A stretch of DNA of 64,000 nt from Apium graveolens (lineage: Eukaryota; Streptophyta; Magnoliopsida; Apiales; Apiaceae), in the NCBI RefSeq assembly GCF_009905375.1, contig NC_133650.1, positions 66,157,669 through 66,221,668 of the forward strand, written 5' to 3'. The first letter of the stretch is position 1. Every line of letters begins with the position of its first letter. Below the pieces are notes generated by a model. It saw only the letters and a list, made by a program, of their open reading frames with translations. It ran no database searches and had not been told where the DNA came from. Position numbers and translations under genes: made by a program. Of the stretch, positions 12,401-22,435 are shown piece by piece.

Positions 12401-12892
12401 AGCTCCCGTTTATCAAAAATACGGGTTTTATTGATTTACCGAAACGAATATTGTATCGAAAATATTGCGCCGGGACCCGCGCAGGACAAACCGTAAGCCG
12501 GATCGAAAAAGTCGAAACATGGAAAATGCTCGGAATATTACAATTAGGTTATGAAGGAGTTCTCGAAAGAGTTTCGGGTTCCAAAAATGTAACAACGGTT
12601 GACGTCGGTTGGTTCCCGTTTTTATAAAATAGATTTTAATTACCCGAAAAAAGATTTTAGAAATTTCAGATGATTCTTATAAATCCATAAACCAACTTAA
12701 AAATAATTAGGAAGATATGACAATTATCTATATTTTATTTTGGACATATAAAAATTAAAATACTCAATTAATATTATTTTTGAATATTCAAGTACAGATA
12801 ACACTTAACAATTAGCTCACAGAATGGATACTGAACACACATAATAATTATATAATAGCAAAATAATTACACGATATATCCCGGATATTACA
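9440..12892 (-). repeat. Tekay-1 5' LTR (right copy)
   Basis: This 3453-bp repeat matches 164-3604. It carries the promoter for the element in sense minus, though I could not place a convincing TATA box. Differences from the other copy include an inserted ACAATAGA-type duplication near 9910 and scattered substitutions. The AT-rich block recurs at about 11090-11260 and the CCGG-rich pocket at about 11440-11620. No gene is present. Confidence 0.93.
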
Positions 12893-12897
12893 CTTCA
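12893..12897. repeat. Target-site duplication of Tekay-1, right copy
   Basis: CTTCA follows the right LTR and matches 159-163. Confidence 0.95.
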
Positions 12898-13778
12898 GAT
12901 AAATTTTCAGATTCTGAATCATCATCATCATAATATGATGACTCTGAATTAGACTGTATGATTAGAGCCTTTCCTTTGCCCCTCTTTGAGAAAACCACTT
13001 TAGGAGATTCCTCCTCAGCTTTAAGAGCAACTGTCTTTAAATTTCTTCCATGCCTTTTGCTCCTTTGATCCATCTCAAGTTCATGAGTCTTGAGCATACC
13101 ATAAATTTCATCAAGAGTAGTTTCAACAAGGTCATAGTTGTCTCTTATGTTAGTAGACTTCAAATCTCAATTTTCAGGAAGAGCTAAAAGGAATTTTAGA
13201 TTTGAATCTTCAAGATCATATTCTATGTCCACCAGTGACAGATCGTTCAAGAGTTTGGCAAACCTGTCATATAAATCAGTTAGTGACTCATCAGCTTTTG
13301 AGTCAAAGTGCTCATACTCTTGTGTAAGTATAGTCTTCCTGTTCTTTTTGATTGCTTCAGTTCGCTGGCATATTGTCTCCAAAGCATCCCATATCTCCTT
13401 TACAGTCTTGCATCCAATTACCCTGTTTGACATGACATTGTCAATTGCACTATGCAGCAGATGCCTCACCCTTGCATCATTGGCAATAGATGAGATGTCT
13501 TCAGTTGTGTAATCACCTTTCTCCTTTGGTATCATCTTTGCTGGTTTATCAACAACTGCAACAGAAAGCTTGGTAGGCTTATATGGTCCATCATTAATTC
13601 TATCAAGGTATTCTGAATCTGTGGCTTCCAGAAACATAACCATCTTTACCTTCCACATAGGATACTCAGATGCTCTCAGTATGGGAACCCTAATACTCTC
13701 ATATCGACTGTGGGTTTGATTATTTTGAGTATCTTGAGTTTTAGTGGGCTTAGGTGGAGTTTGTGTTTCTTCAAACAT
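12893..13778 (-). pseudogene. Ty1/copia gag (copia-A), 5' part
   Basis: The frame starts at ATG 13778 (MFEETQTPPKPTKT). It carries the landmarks of plant copia Gag: IRVPILRASEYPMWKVKMVMFLE near residues 30-52, then AKMIPKEKGDYT, IDNVMSNRVIGCKTVKEIWDAL, and the LTDLYDRFAKLLNDLS...LKFLLALPEN block. A single in-frame TGA at 13167-13169 replaces a Trp codon (TGG to TGA). The same frame then continues (KSTNIRDNYDLVETTLDEIYGML...) to an acidic Asp/Ser/Glu stretch, where Tekay-1 interrupts it. It resumes at 163-1. The long gag and LTR style suggest the SIRE/Maximus group; this is inference. Confidence 0.88.
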
Positions 13779-13819
13779 GATTGTAAACTGGATCTCACTG
13801 TTTGTAAATCAACAGAGAG

Positions 13820-13831
13820 GCTCTGATACCA
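13820..13831 (-). other. copia-A primer-binding site (tRNA-iMet)
   Basis: The minus strand reads TGGTATCAGAGC two bases from the LTR edge at 13834. It lies between the LTR and the gag start at 13778, which shows that the copia element is read right to left. Confidence 0.9.
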
Positions 13832-13833
13832 CT

Positions 13834-14379
13834 TGTTAGGTCACACAACACTATAGAAGGGGGTTGAATATAGTGTTTATACAATCAAATCGATTTAGAA
13901 CACAAGTATGTAACAATAATCAAGTTTATTCAATATAATAAGCTCTGTTACAAAGTAGGTTAAACTACTCTCTCTGTGATGAACAATATCACTAAGAGCT
14001 ACTAGGTTACAATTAATAATGTTCTTGTGATTGATAACACTTATAGTGTAAACCCTAAGCTGTGTTTATATAGTACACTGTTACAAGATATTTTCTAATT
14101 GATATGGAATATAATCAATCAGATATTATCTTCTACAAGTCTTCTAGCTGTCCAACTCTTCATGCATATCTTCTTTTGTTTTAGTCCAGATCCTCTCCTG
14201 TAAATCAGCTGCATTCCTTATCTGAAGTAACCGCATTTAAGTTCTGATATAAATCTTGACGGCCTTAAGTTTTGATATAAGTTCTGACTTCAGTAAGTTC
14301 TGATTTCCAGTAAGTCCTGATATTAAGTTCTGAAACTAAACACAACATATTAGACATGACATCACAAATATATCTAACA
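13834..14379 (-). repeat. copia-A 5' LTR
   Basis: This 546-bp segment is bounded by TGTTAGG and TCTAACA, inverted repeats of each other (TGTTAG/CTAACA). It lies directly next to the primer site. It contains repeated AAGTTCTGATAT-like words at about 14235-14335. The partner LTR is outside the window, so the right boundary rests on the terminal inverted repeat and the sequence change, not on a pairwise match. Confidence 0.75.
14065..14072 (-). promoter_or_regulatory. Candidate TATA box in copia-A LTR
   Basis: TATATAAA on the minus strand, mid-LTR and upstream of gag in the direction of transcription. Position and sequence fit a core promoter; there is no other evidence. Confidence 0.4.
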
Positions 14380-14528
14380 CATATATATGCATATATAAAC
14401 ATAACAATATGTAAAACATACAAAATCGCATACATAACAGTCATGGAATATTGTATACATGTTATCATCATAAAACCAGTAAACACATAAATGAATTAAA
14501 TACTTTTCGCAAGTAGCTCTGATGTCAT
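14380..14528 (-). mobile_element. copia-B leader fragment with degenerate primer site
   Basis: This short AT-rich remnant lies between the copia-A LTR and the copia-B LTR. At 14516-14527 the minus strand reads TGACATCAGAGC, two transitions away from the iMet primer site TGGTATCAGAGC, and it lies one base from the LTR edge at 14529. I therefore read it as the 5' leader of the element whose LTR follows, cut off by insertion of copia-A at 14380. No coding sequence survives. Confidence 0.55.
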
Positions 14529-16071
14529 TGATGGGTTTCGAGCACATAAACGCAACGGAAACAGTAATTAAAAACGTAAAAAATCAGAATTTTTGAAACC
14601 CACCGCAGGATCCATGCGAAAAACATATATTTAATTCGTAGATCAGATTGTTTACCTTAAGAAGCTTTACCAGTTGGTTGACTAATGGAGATCCATAGCT
14701 TGTTCAATCACCACACATTCCGCTCTCGCGATCTACGCTCTATCGGTATCCACACGAATGCTTGAACTCAAGGATTGAATGTGTACTAGCACAAACTCGT
14801 TTCTTCTTGCTCTCTTCATCTTCTCCCTTGGTGGCTAGGGTTTTAGTAAAAGTCTTTCTTACAAAATCAGCCACACAAGAGATATTATATAGACAATAGA
14901 AAAATAAATTAAAACTCTTAACTAATTAGGAGTTATTATTAATTCAAAATTCCTATTTGTATTATAATTAAGTCTCACTTAATTATTTAACAAATAAATT
15001 TCATAATTAATATCACTACATTCGAATATCAATATTTATCCATACTTAATTAATATTATAAATAATTCAAATTACTTTAATATAATTTAAATCCAATTTA
15101 AATTAAATAATACTTCAAGCATTCTTAGTGTGTGACCCTATAGGTTATTATTACGTTGGAAGTGAATTTTAAATCTAATTTAAAATCATAAATAATGAGC
15201 GGCATCTAGTAATACATCATTGCTACCCAAGTAATAATAATTGAATTAGTTATCGATTAAACCTTTTGTGAATAATGTACAATGTAATATAATCCCTTTA
15301 ACCAAATATTATAGATTAAACTAGAGGCATGTAATGTGTCATCCTCATCATAGTTTAATCCAAGTTTCCTTGATCAATGAGTAGACTATCATATCAAATC
15401 AACATTTGAGCGTGGCCACACATTTCATAGTCTAGCTCACACAAGAGGCCAATAATATCACTCCTAAAATAGAGGGTTAAATCCCATCTAGATCATTCAT
15501 ATTTCTCATACGATCCATAATATACCCAATGTCCACTTTCATCATTACCCGGCCAAGGATAACTTTTAATGGAATCAATGTATATTAATTCTCATATAGA
15601 AATATTATGACTTCAGGTCTAAGGACCATTACATCATTATCACTGTAAGAATTACTTATGACACAACAGACAAGTAGAATCTCACATTGGGTCTGTCCAG
15701 CACCATGTACATATACATCTGCCTGTGTCTTTGACTTTAGTATCACTATACCTATGATCAATGAGATGTGATCATCAGTCAACAAACATACGAGTCTTAA
15801 TGTATTATTATTGTCCCTTAATAATAATACTCGACTAGGGACCTTTACGAATATTGATACTATTCTCATAATCTCATTTCTAAGTCACGTACTTAGAGAT
15901 ATAGAATTGCATATCATATTCCAAGGATATTTATTAATCTAACATTTATATCGCAGTAAATTAAGAATTAATAAATTATAAAAGGAATAATCGATAGAAC
16001 ATAAACATTAATAATCCTAATGTATTAAACTAAAACATCATAGTGTTGTCTCTAGGGCACAAACACTAACA
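14529..16071 (-). repeat. copia-B 5' LTR, inserted in Athila(-) gag
   Basis: A 1543-bp segment bounded by TGATGGGTTTCGAG and CACAAACACTAACA, with TG...CA ends. The right edge cuts straight into the Athila(-) gag reading frame at 16072. The left edge abuts a primer-like site, so it is a 5' LTR in minus orientation and not a solo LTR. No partner LTR is in view and no duplication can be checked. A 94-codon minus-strand frame (15585-15869) lies inside and is probably incidental. The copia assignment rests only on the primer site and LTR style. Confidence 0.65.
14884..14891 (-). promoter_or_regulatory. Candidate TATA box in copia-B LTR
   Basis: TATATAAT on the minus strand, about 360 bp from the primer-site end of the LTR. 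Only sequence and position support it. Confidence 0.3.
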
Positions 16072-17080
16072 GAGAGTTGCTCACGAACTGAGCTGATTCA
16101 CTAGAAATTGCGCACTGATCAGTCTCATGGGCACCAACACAAAGCTCAGAGACACTAGAGATTTGATTAACTCCATAATTAGCCAGAGTGTCCACCTTTA
16201 TTGTTAAAGCCTTAAGTTGGGCAGCTATAGCAGTTGCTGCATCCAACTTTAGAATTCTGGCTACTTTTCCCTGAATCAGTCTCTGAGAAGGATTCTGGTA
16301 TTCATTAGCAACCATCAGTTCGATCAATTCATAAGCTTCGTCATAGCTCTTAGCCCACAAGACTCCTCCTGATGCTGCATCGATCATGGGTCTAGAAGTA
16401 GCACCCAATCCATTATAGAAACAGTTTATAATCATCCAATCAGGCATGCCATGGTGTGGGAACTTCCTTAGCATCTCCTTATATCGATCCCAAGCCTCAC
16501 ACAGAGATTCTCTAGTTTGTTGAGCAAACTGAGTAAGAGCATTCCTGATTGCAGCAGTCTTTAGCATAAGGAAGAATTTAGTGAGAAACTTTTGAGCAAG
16601 ATCTTCCCAAGTAGTGATAGACCCTGCTGTTAAAGAATGTAACCAGCACTTAGCTTTATCCCTCAGAGAGAATGGGAAGAGTCGCAGCTTGAGAGCATCT
16701 TCAATCACATTATTGAACTTGAACGTGTCGCAAATCTCGATGAAATCCCTGATGTGCATGTTGGGGTCTTCAGTAGGAGAACCCCCAAACCGAACTGAGT
16801 TTTGTATCATCTGAATCGTGCTTGACTTGATCTCAAAAGTGTTAGCCCTAGTGGCTAGCCTGATGATGCTTGACTGAATGTCATTGATCTTAGGCTGAGA
16901 ATAGTCTATCAAAACCTTAGGAATTTCTGCTTGATCTCCCATCACTACTAAAACTGGTTCCTCGACTTTCTCTTATTCTTCTACTTTCTTTTCTTCTTTA
17001 AAAACTTCCCTTCGAACCACCACAACTTCTTCCTCGGCTTTATCCAGAGTTCTCTTACGGGACCGCGAACGCGTATGCAT
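16072..17080 (-). pseudogene. Athila(-) gag, 5' part
   Basis: The frame begins at ATG 17080 (MHTRSRSRKRTLDKAE). It has an in-frame TAA at 16973-16975 where the sister copy has a Glu codon, then stays open to the insertion point. The core matches the plus-strand copy at 36948-37940 almost residue by residue. Gag-fold landmarks are PNMHIRDFIEICDTFKF, LFPFSLRDKAKCWL, ITTWEDLAQKFLTKFF and CEAWDRYKEMLRKFPHHGMP. A single Cys cluster (ELCVGAHETDQC) follows near the break. After SESAQFVSN the sequence switches at 16072 into the copia-B LTR. The rest of this element must lie left of the window, beyond the nested insertions. Gag would form the RNA-packaging particle. Confidence 0.88.
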
Positions 17081-17196
17081 ATACCCTCGCTAGAGTACCT
17101 GAAATAAGACAAGGAAACAGATAAGTAACAATGTCCGAGTCAATGAACTTTAACGACCACTGATGGAAAACATATAAACTAAAAATTAACACCGAG

Positions 17197-17215
17197 TCCC
17201 TGGCAGCGACGTCAA
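17197..17215 (-). other. Athila(-) primer-binding site (tRNA-Asp type, degenerate)
   Basis: The minus strand reads TTGACGTCGCTGCCAGGGA, a diverged form of the TGGCGCCGTTGCCGGGGA site typical of Athila/Tat elements. It lies a few bases inside the LTR at 17221. The same site in Athila(+) at 36814-36831 is better preserved. Confidence 0.75.
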
Positions 17216-17220
17216 AAAAT

Positions 17221-18653
17221 TGTTAGTCACTAAACACGCGCTAAAATTACACGCAAGTATACGCGTTCGCAAGTAGTATAAGATATAAATCAGATTCATT
17301 CCCACAGGGACTGGTTTAGGTTAACTTAATAATTTATGCACTTAAGCAACAATGTACGATTATTATTCAATGCTAAGATGAATAACAATTTGAGGTTGGT
17401 TATAACTAATAATTAAACTAACAATTATTACTAAGGGAATAAGAATGATTGAATTAATATATGACAAACATGGGATTCTAACTTCATTAAGTACTTCATT
17501 CAATAGCCTTTTCGTTCTTAACCTTAGCATGCAATGATGATGACAATAATCAGACAACACGAAACTGATAAACGCCAACTTTTGTTGCATGAATACCATA
17601 CTACCAGATATCCACAAAAGATATAGAAGCTGAATAGACACCAATTATATTGAGACCCTATATGTCTATAGAATTTTATAACATAACGGTTTAAGCACAA
17701 GTTATCTATCTTGATTACATAGGCCAAGTAAGATGGTTAAAATTACCCACGAATCCTGCATAACAATTACATGAACCTATGCTAGCATGGCAAGTTCTAA
17801 ATCCTTAAATTCATTTTCGCTTCATTAAAGATTAACACACTATCTTATACGTTCGTAACGCTCATAAGAGGAATACTCACAACCAATACTTGGTTATCAT
17901 ACAATCACCAGACACTAAGGTATCGAATCAAATCAACTAAAGAAATCCATAAATAAATCTGCTAGAACCCCACGATAACGATTAGCCCATAATCTGACTA
18001 ATCATCAACGTGGGTTCTGATGAAAGCATGGTATAATAAAAGTAGTCTTTATAACGAATAATAAAACAAGTTAACACAAGAGTATAGGTTCAACAAAATA
18101 AGAAACGAGCATCCAAGATTACAACTCAAAACAAAGTTTCACAAGAATAAACTAGATCATCTTCGCCTTTGTTGAATTGTGCTATAGGTCTCTTGCCGTC
18201 TTCTCCTTATCTCTTATATGTCTTTGGCTTGATATCCTCTAAAAAATGAGCTTTAAATTGTTTATATAGCAGCCCCTTGCAAAGTAGAAGTCTTTCTCTC
18301 AAAAGCCAAGTAGAATCAAGATTCTTCTATCCCGACACGGCGCGGCCGCGCTGGGTTTCTGATGTTTGGGCACAGTCGCGCGCTTTGACAGCTCGGGCGC
18401 ACTGGCTCACTGATCAAAACTTTGACTTCTTCTTTTTCCTTCTTGATTTGAGCTGGTCTTCCACTAGCTTTATTCCAACACCTTCCTGACACCAAATTAG
18501 CACAAAAACAATGCTAATTCACCTGATTACCTGAAAAATGCCTGAAAATGCAAAAACACTAAAAAACATATTAAAATACCAATAACTTGAGTACAAATAC
18601 ACCAATTCAAAGCTTTACGGAGCATAATAAAGTGTCATAAATGCCACTCAACA
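17221..18653 (-). repeat. Athila(-) 5' LTR, complete
   Basis: A 1433-bp LTR with ends TGTTAGTCAC and CACTCAACA on the plus strand. The segment up to about 18130 matches the reverse complement of the Athila(+) LTR pieces at 22292-22435 and 36033-36807. A GC-rich patch at about 18335-18405 contains GGCGCGGCCGCGC in otherwise AT-rich DNA. Its right end meets Athila(+) LTR sequence that starts about 180 bp into the LTR, which implies that this element inserted into the Athila(+) LTR. Confidence 0.85.
18261..18268 (-). promoter_or_regulatory. Candidate TATA box in Athila(-) LTR
   Basis: TATATAAA on the minus strand within GGGGCTGCTATATAAAC. A related TATATATAATAAA sits at the corresponding place in the Athila(+) LTR (about 18868-18880). 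Conserved position supports a core promoter. Confidence 0.45.
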
Positions 18654-18971
18654 AAAGCCAACTCGATTACAGCAGGAATTAAATAAATTCAGAAGTTTTT
18701 CCAGAAACATGGCGCGCCCGCGCTGGTCTAGCGCGCGGCCGCGCCCATTTGTCAGAGAGCCAGCACGCCCGCCCAGATGAAGCGCGCGGCCGCACCGGGT
18801 CGGGATCCCAGAATCCTGATTCTAGTTGATTTATAATTAGAGGTCTTCTATCTTGAATGGGTTGTTATATATAATAAAATAAAGGACGTTTTCTAGAGAC
18901 GGATACATTAGAGCACAAGGAGAGCCGTAAGAAGACCGTGTTAGCATGATTCAATGAAGATGATCTTATTT
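18654..18971 (+). repeat. Athila(+) 5' LTR, fragment 1
   Basis: LTR sequence in plus orientation beginning at AAAGCCAACTC, which matches Athila(-) LTR about 180 bp from its start. Then come GC-rich GCGCGCGGCCGC blocks at about 18711-18802, a TATA-like stretch, and GAAGATGATCTTATTT, where a solo LTR interrupts it. The missing first 180 bp are expected on the far side of Athila(-), outside the window. Confidence 0.8.
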
Positions 18972-21900
18972 GGTGATGCCCTCCAAACCCGGGGTCTAGA
19001 TTTGGGGGACACTTGCTACTAAACTATAATAAAATAATCATAGCGGAATAATATAATAAATATAACCCCTTGCATGCACTGGATCGATCACAGGTTATAG
19101 TATGGAACATGCACTAATACAAACCAACTGTGATTACAAACCATAAGTCTAATTAGTTTAACAACTTATTCAAATTTTATTACAAACCTCAAGACTATCC
19201 AAGCGTCCCAAAATAGTCTACCTGGAATACACACCAACTATTTACAAGCACTCGACTTCTGATCAAAGCTGGATCTCAAGCCTGCTCTGGCTTAGCTCAA
19301 AGATTAGATTGATAAACAAGTATGAGCGAAAGAAATGCTCAGCAAGCAGTATAAAATGTGCTTGAAATGATAAACCACATGGATAATAACTGAACAACAG
19401 GATAAAATCAGTAATATTTGATCAATAATAAAAGCTTCACAAGCTATCAACAATAAACGATAATTTTTAGATTGGAATCTAACTCTGACGGACGTAGTAT
19501 CACATGCTGATCAGCCCGTGTGATAACGCAAGGTCATGATTCATAGAAACATGTCCCTAAAATATGAGTACTCAAATAAAAAGGCAATATACCTGCCTGT
19601 GGCAAAAATAGTGTCATAATATTTCATATAACACATAGAAATAGCCCTCCGCTGGACCGTCCGTCCCGGTCACTTACGCATTCATCCAATCCATAAAACA
19701 TTTTGATCAAAGGAGCTGAATCAAAGGACATCCATAACCATATAACTCCCTATTTCTCATGGTCCAGAGCTATCTCAACAATCGATGGCGAAATAACTAG
19801 AACAATTAGTTATTCGCTAATCTCAATTCAATGTTCCACTGTATAGAGTAATTTTTAGCGAAATATACAACATTTAACTATTCTAAACTTAGAATAGTAT
19901 GGAAATTGAAAGAATATAGTTAGAGTCAATATCAATTGCACGATAAATGAAGATATAATATTTGCATAATATGATTCGAATTAAACATCACTTGAACGAT
20001 AAGTGAAGTTAGGGGTACTTGCCTGGTATGCTCGATAACCTCTTACTATAACTCTGCTTATAACTGTTGGCTACTATCTCCGTCTAACACTTGACTGCAC
20101 TCCTTGCTACTCGATTCTATAAACAAAAGGACTATCTTAATTGACGAAACCAAACTCAATCGACGTACTACACGTCTTGACATCTACCCGATCGTTTTAT
20201 AACTAGCATGGCATTTTAAAACTGTAAACAGATAGCATGCATATCACATAGCACATAATCATGGTATTCGTATAACACGTAATCATATAATTCATGTAAT
20301 ACATAAGTCAGATCATTAAAGGATACGTCTCAGGGCGTTCAGAATTAAAATCAAGTCAATATTAGTATTTACCGATCAAATACCGACTCAAACTGATGCA
20401 CAAATCAAATGACATTGTAATAGAAAAGGAATTAGGACTCAAAAGTATTTTTATTGAAACTGCAATATTTTTCTGAGTCTATACGCGTTCGTTTCGTATT
20501 AAACGGACGAACGGTTTAATTATTATGAATAAATTAAGAAATAAATAGGAATAAATCAATTAATAATAATATTAATTTGATTTTTAAATACCAAAATATA
20601 ATTTTTAAAACCTTAAAATATTTTTTAGAAATTATTTGAGTTAATTATAAATAATTTACATTTATTTAACTATTTATAAATAAAATTAATTGCTTAATTG
20701 ATTTTTATTCAATTAATAAATTCATAAATAATTAACTAAAATAAATTATAAATAATTAAATCAAATTAGATTTTTGAAAATAATAGAAGAAAATAATTTT
20801 AGGAATTTAGAATCATTAAGAAAATAATTTTTTTGTATTTAAAATAATTATTAAATGATTTTTGAAAACAAATTAAATGATTTTTAAAAGTAAGAAAATG
20901 AATTTTGAAATAAAAGTACAAAGAAATTAACAGAAACATATTTCAGGTAGCAGTCTTCTTCCTCACTAGATCAACAGGAGGCCAGAGTTACGAACATCGC
21001 CGGAAAACTCGAAGAACATCGCCGGAATCTGGAAAATTCCAGAAACCGGCCGGTGGCCTCTAAAACGACTCGGTTTTTGACACTAAAACTTCCTAAAATC
21101 CTTCCTTAATCTCCCAGTAACCTCAACATGGTCCCAATATCCCGGAATCGCGGCTTCCGATCAAAACCGATCAAGAACCCGGAAATATCCGGCGAAAACC
21201 CGAACCCAACCATTTCTCCACCAAAATTCGAGTTTTACACACCAAAATAAAGTTCAGAATCAGCACAATCATTACCCACAATCAAAATTAACAGACCCTC
21301 ATTCATACTTCCTGCAATTGAATCTAAAGTTCAGAAAAAAATGAAGAACTCGACTTAAGCATTCCGAGAATCAAACAATATATGTTTATAATCAAATCGA
21401 CTGTAAACCATCATCTAAAGCTATCTGTAACATCAGAATCAATCAAAAATCAACACAACTCAAGAAAGATTTCAACAACAAAACTAGAAAAATCGATTTT
21501 ACAAAATACTCACCCTCAAATCGTGATTTTGATATCAATAGAACGGGCTCGAAACAAGGATTATTTTGGTTACAAGAGCATCAACGGAGGATTCCTAGAA
21601 CTCCCAATATCACTGGATTTGTGTTCTTGACAAGATTTTACCCCCAAAATTATATTCTTGATTTTTGGTTTTAATGAAATTAAAATAAACTAAAAGAAAT
21701 AATGGCCTATTTATATTTATACAAAAATTATACCCCAAAATAAATTAAGGGTGTTTTATCCCCTAATTATATTAATTAAGGTTCCAAAATAATAATTACG
21801 GGGAATAATTTTAAAAATGATAAAATACAAAATTAATTTCAAAATTCCCCGAAAATTGCGAATAATTCAAAAATACAAAAATAAAGGGTATTTGAAATAC

Positions 21901-22291
21901 GAATAATTTTATAAAAATGAAAACATGGATTTTGTGGGGTTTGTCGTCTCGGTGGGGTCCCGGTCCGTTGATTTTTGAAAAACAAAAACGACCCCTAAAT
22001 TACCAGAAAAACCCGAAAACACCTAATTAAATGCATTCAAATGCGTATAGATTGAAATAAAACGAGTATCTTAATAAAGACGCTAATAAATACGCGTCCT
22101 GATTGCAGATAGGTTCATATAATTGCAGTTTAAACATAAATTAATCAATCAAAAAATTTTCTGGCCCGCAAAGAAACACACATAACAACTGTAACATCTA
22201 ATATCATGGCAATGATCACTTTAAATTTATAAAACACATAATATTTATTTATTTAGCACATAATATTCACATAATTTTCCCGGTTATTACA
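18972..22291 (-). mobile_element. Solo Tekay-type LTR in the Athila(+) LTR
   Basis: About 3.3 kb, ending CGGTTATTACA and starting TGGTGATGCCCTCCAAACCCGGGG, very like the edge of the Tekay-1 LTR (TGTGGCGCCCTCCAAACCCGGG). It is flanked by TATTT/TATTT if its first base is taken as 18972, or TATT/TATT if 18971. Removing it joins GATGATCTTATTT to TTACTTGTG exactly as in the intact Athila(-) LTR. No internal region and no second LTR exist, so it is a solo LTR left by LTR-LTR recombination. It contains an AT-rich block (about 20520-20930) and CCGG-rich patches (about 20998-21050). I see no gene; the 82-codon frame at 21382-21630 resembles nothing known. Confidence 0.82.
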
Positions 22292-22435
22292 TATTTTTAC
22301 TTGTGAATCTTTGTTCTAAGTTATAACATGGATGCTAGTTTTCTTATTCGTGAACCTTACTCTTGTTTCGTACTAGGTTTTATTATTTATTAGGTATAAA
22401 GACTATGTTTATTATACCATGCTTTCATCGGAACC
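22292..22435 (+). repeat. Athila(+) 5' LTR, fragment 2
   Basis: 144 bp continuing fragment 1 and ending TTATACCATGCTTTCATCGGAACC, which matches the Athila(-) LTR near 18010-18035. The last five bases (GAACC, 22431-22435) are the left target duplication of Tekay-2; the sequence carries on at 36033. Confidence 0.85.

Larger units (their letters stand above)
164..12892 (-). mobile_element. Tekay-1: complete Ty3/gypsy chromovirus-type retrotransposon, nested in copia-A
   Basis: This 12.7 kb element has near-identical LTRs (164-3604 and 9440-12892), a perfect CTTCA duplication, a tRNA-iMet primer site next to the right LTR and a purine tract next to the left LTR, so transcription runs right to left. 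Internal order on the minus strand is extra ORF, gag, PR, RT, RNase H, integrase, chromodomain. Pol order and the C-terminal chromodomain place it among chromoviruses. LTRs over 3 kb and overall Pol similarity to the other elements here suggest the Tekay/Del clade (inferred from motifs, no tree). I counted about 12 substitutions plus a 10-bp indel in a 600-base stretch of the two LTRs, so insertion was fairly recent. Stops and a frameshift make it non-autonomous. Confidence 0.92.

Noticed and set aside
13138..13512. 124-codon plus-strand frame opposite the copia-A gag
   Set aside because: It is an antisense shadow of a clear Gag coding region and has no recognisable features.
14529..16071. 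Interpretation of this LTR as a solo LTR
   Set aside because: The flanking five bases (GTCAT and GAGAG) do not match and a primer-like site adjoins one edge, so a 5' LTR of an interrupted element fits better.
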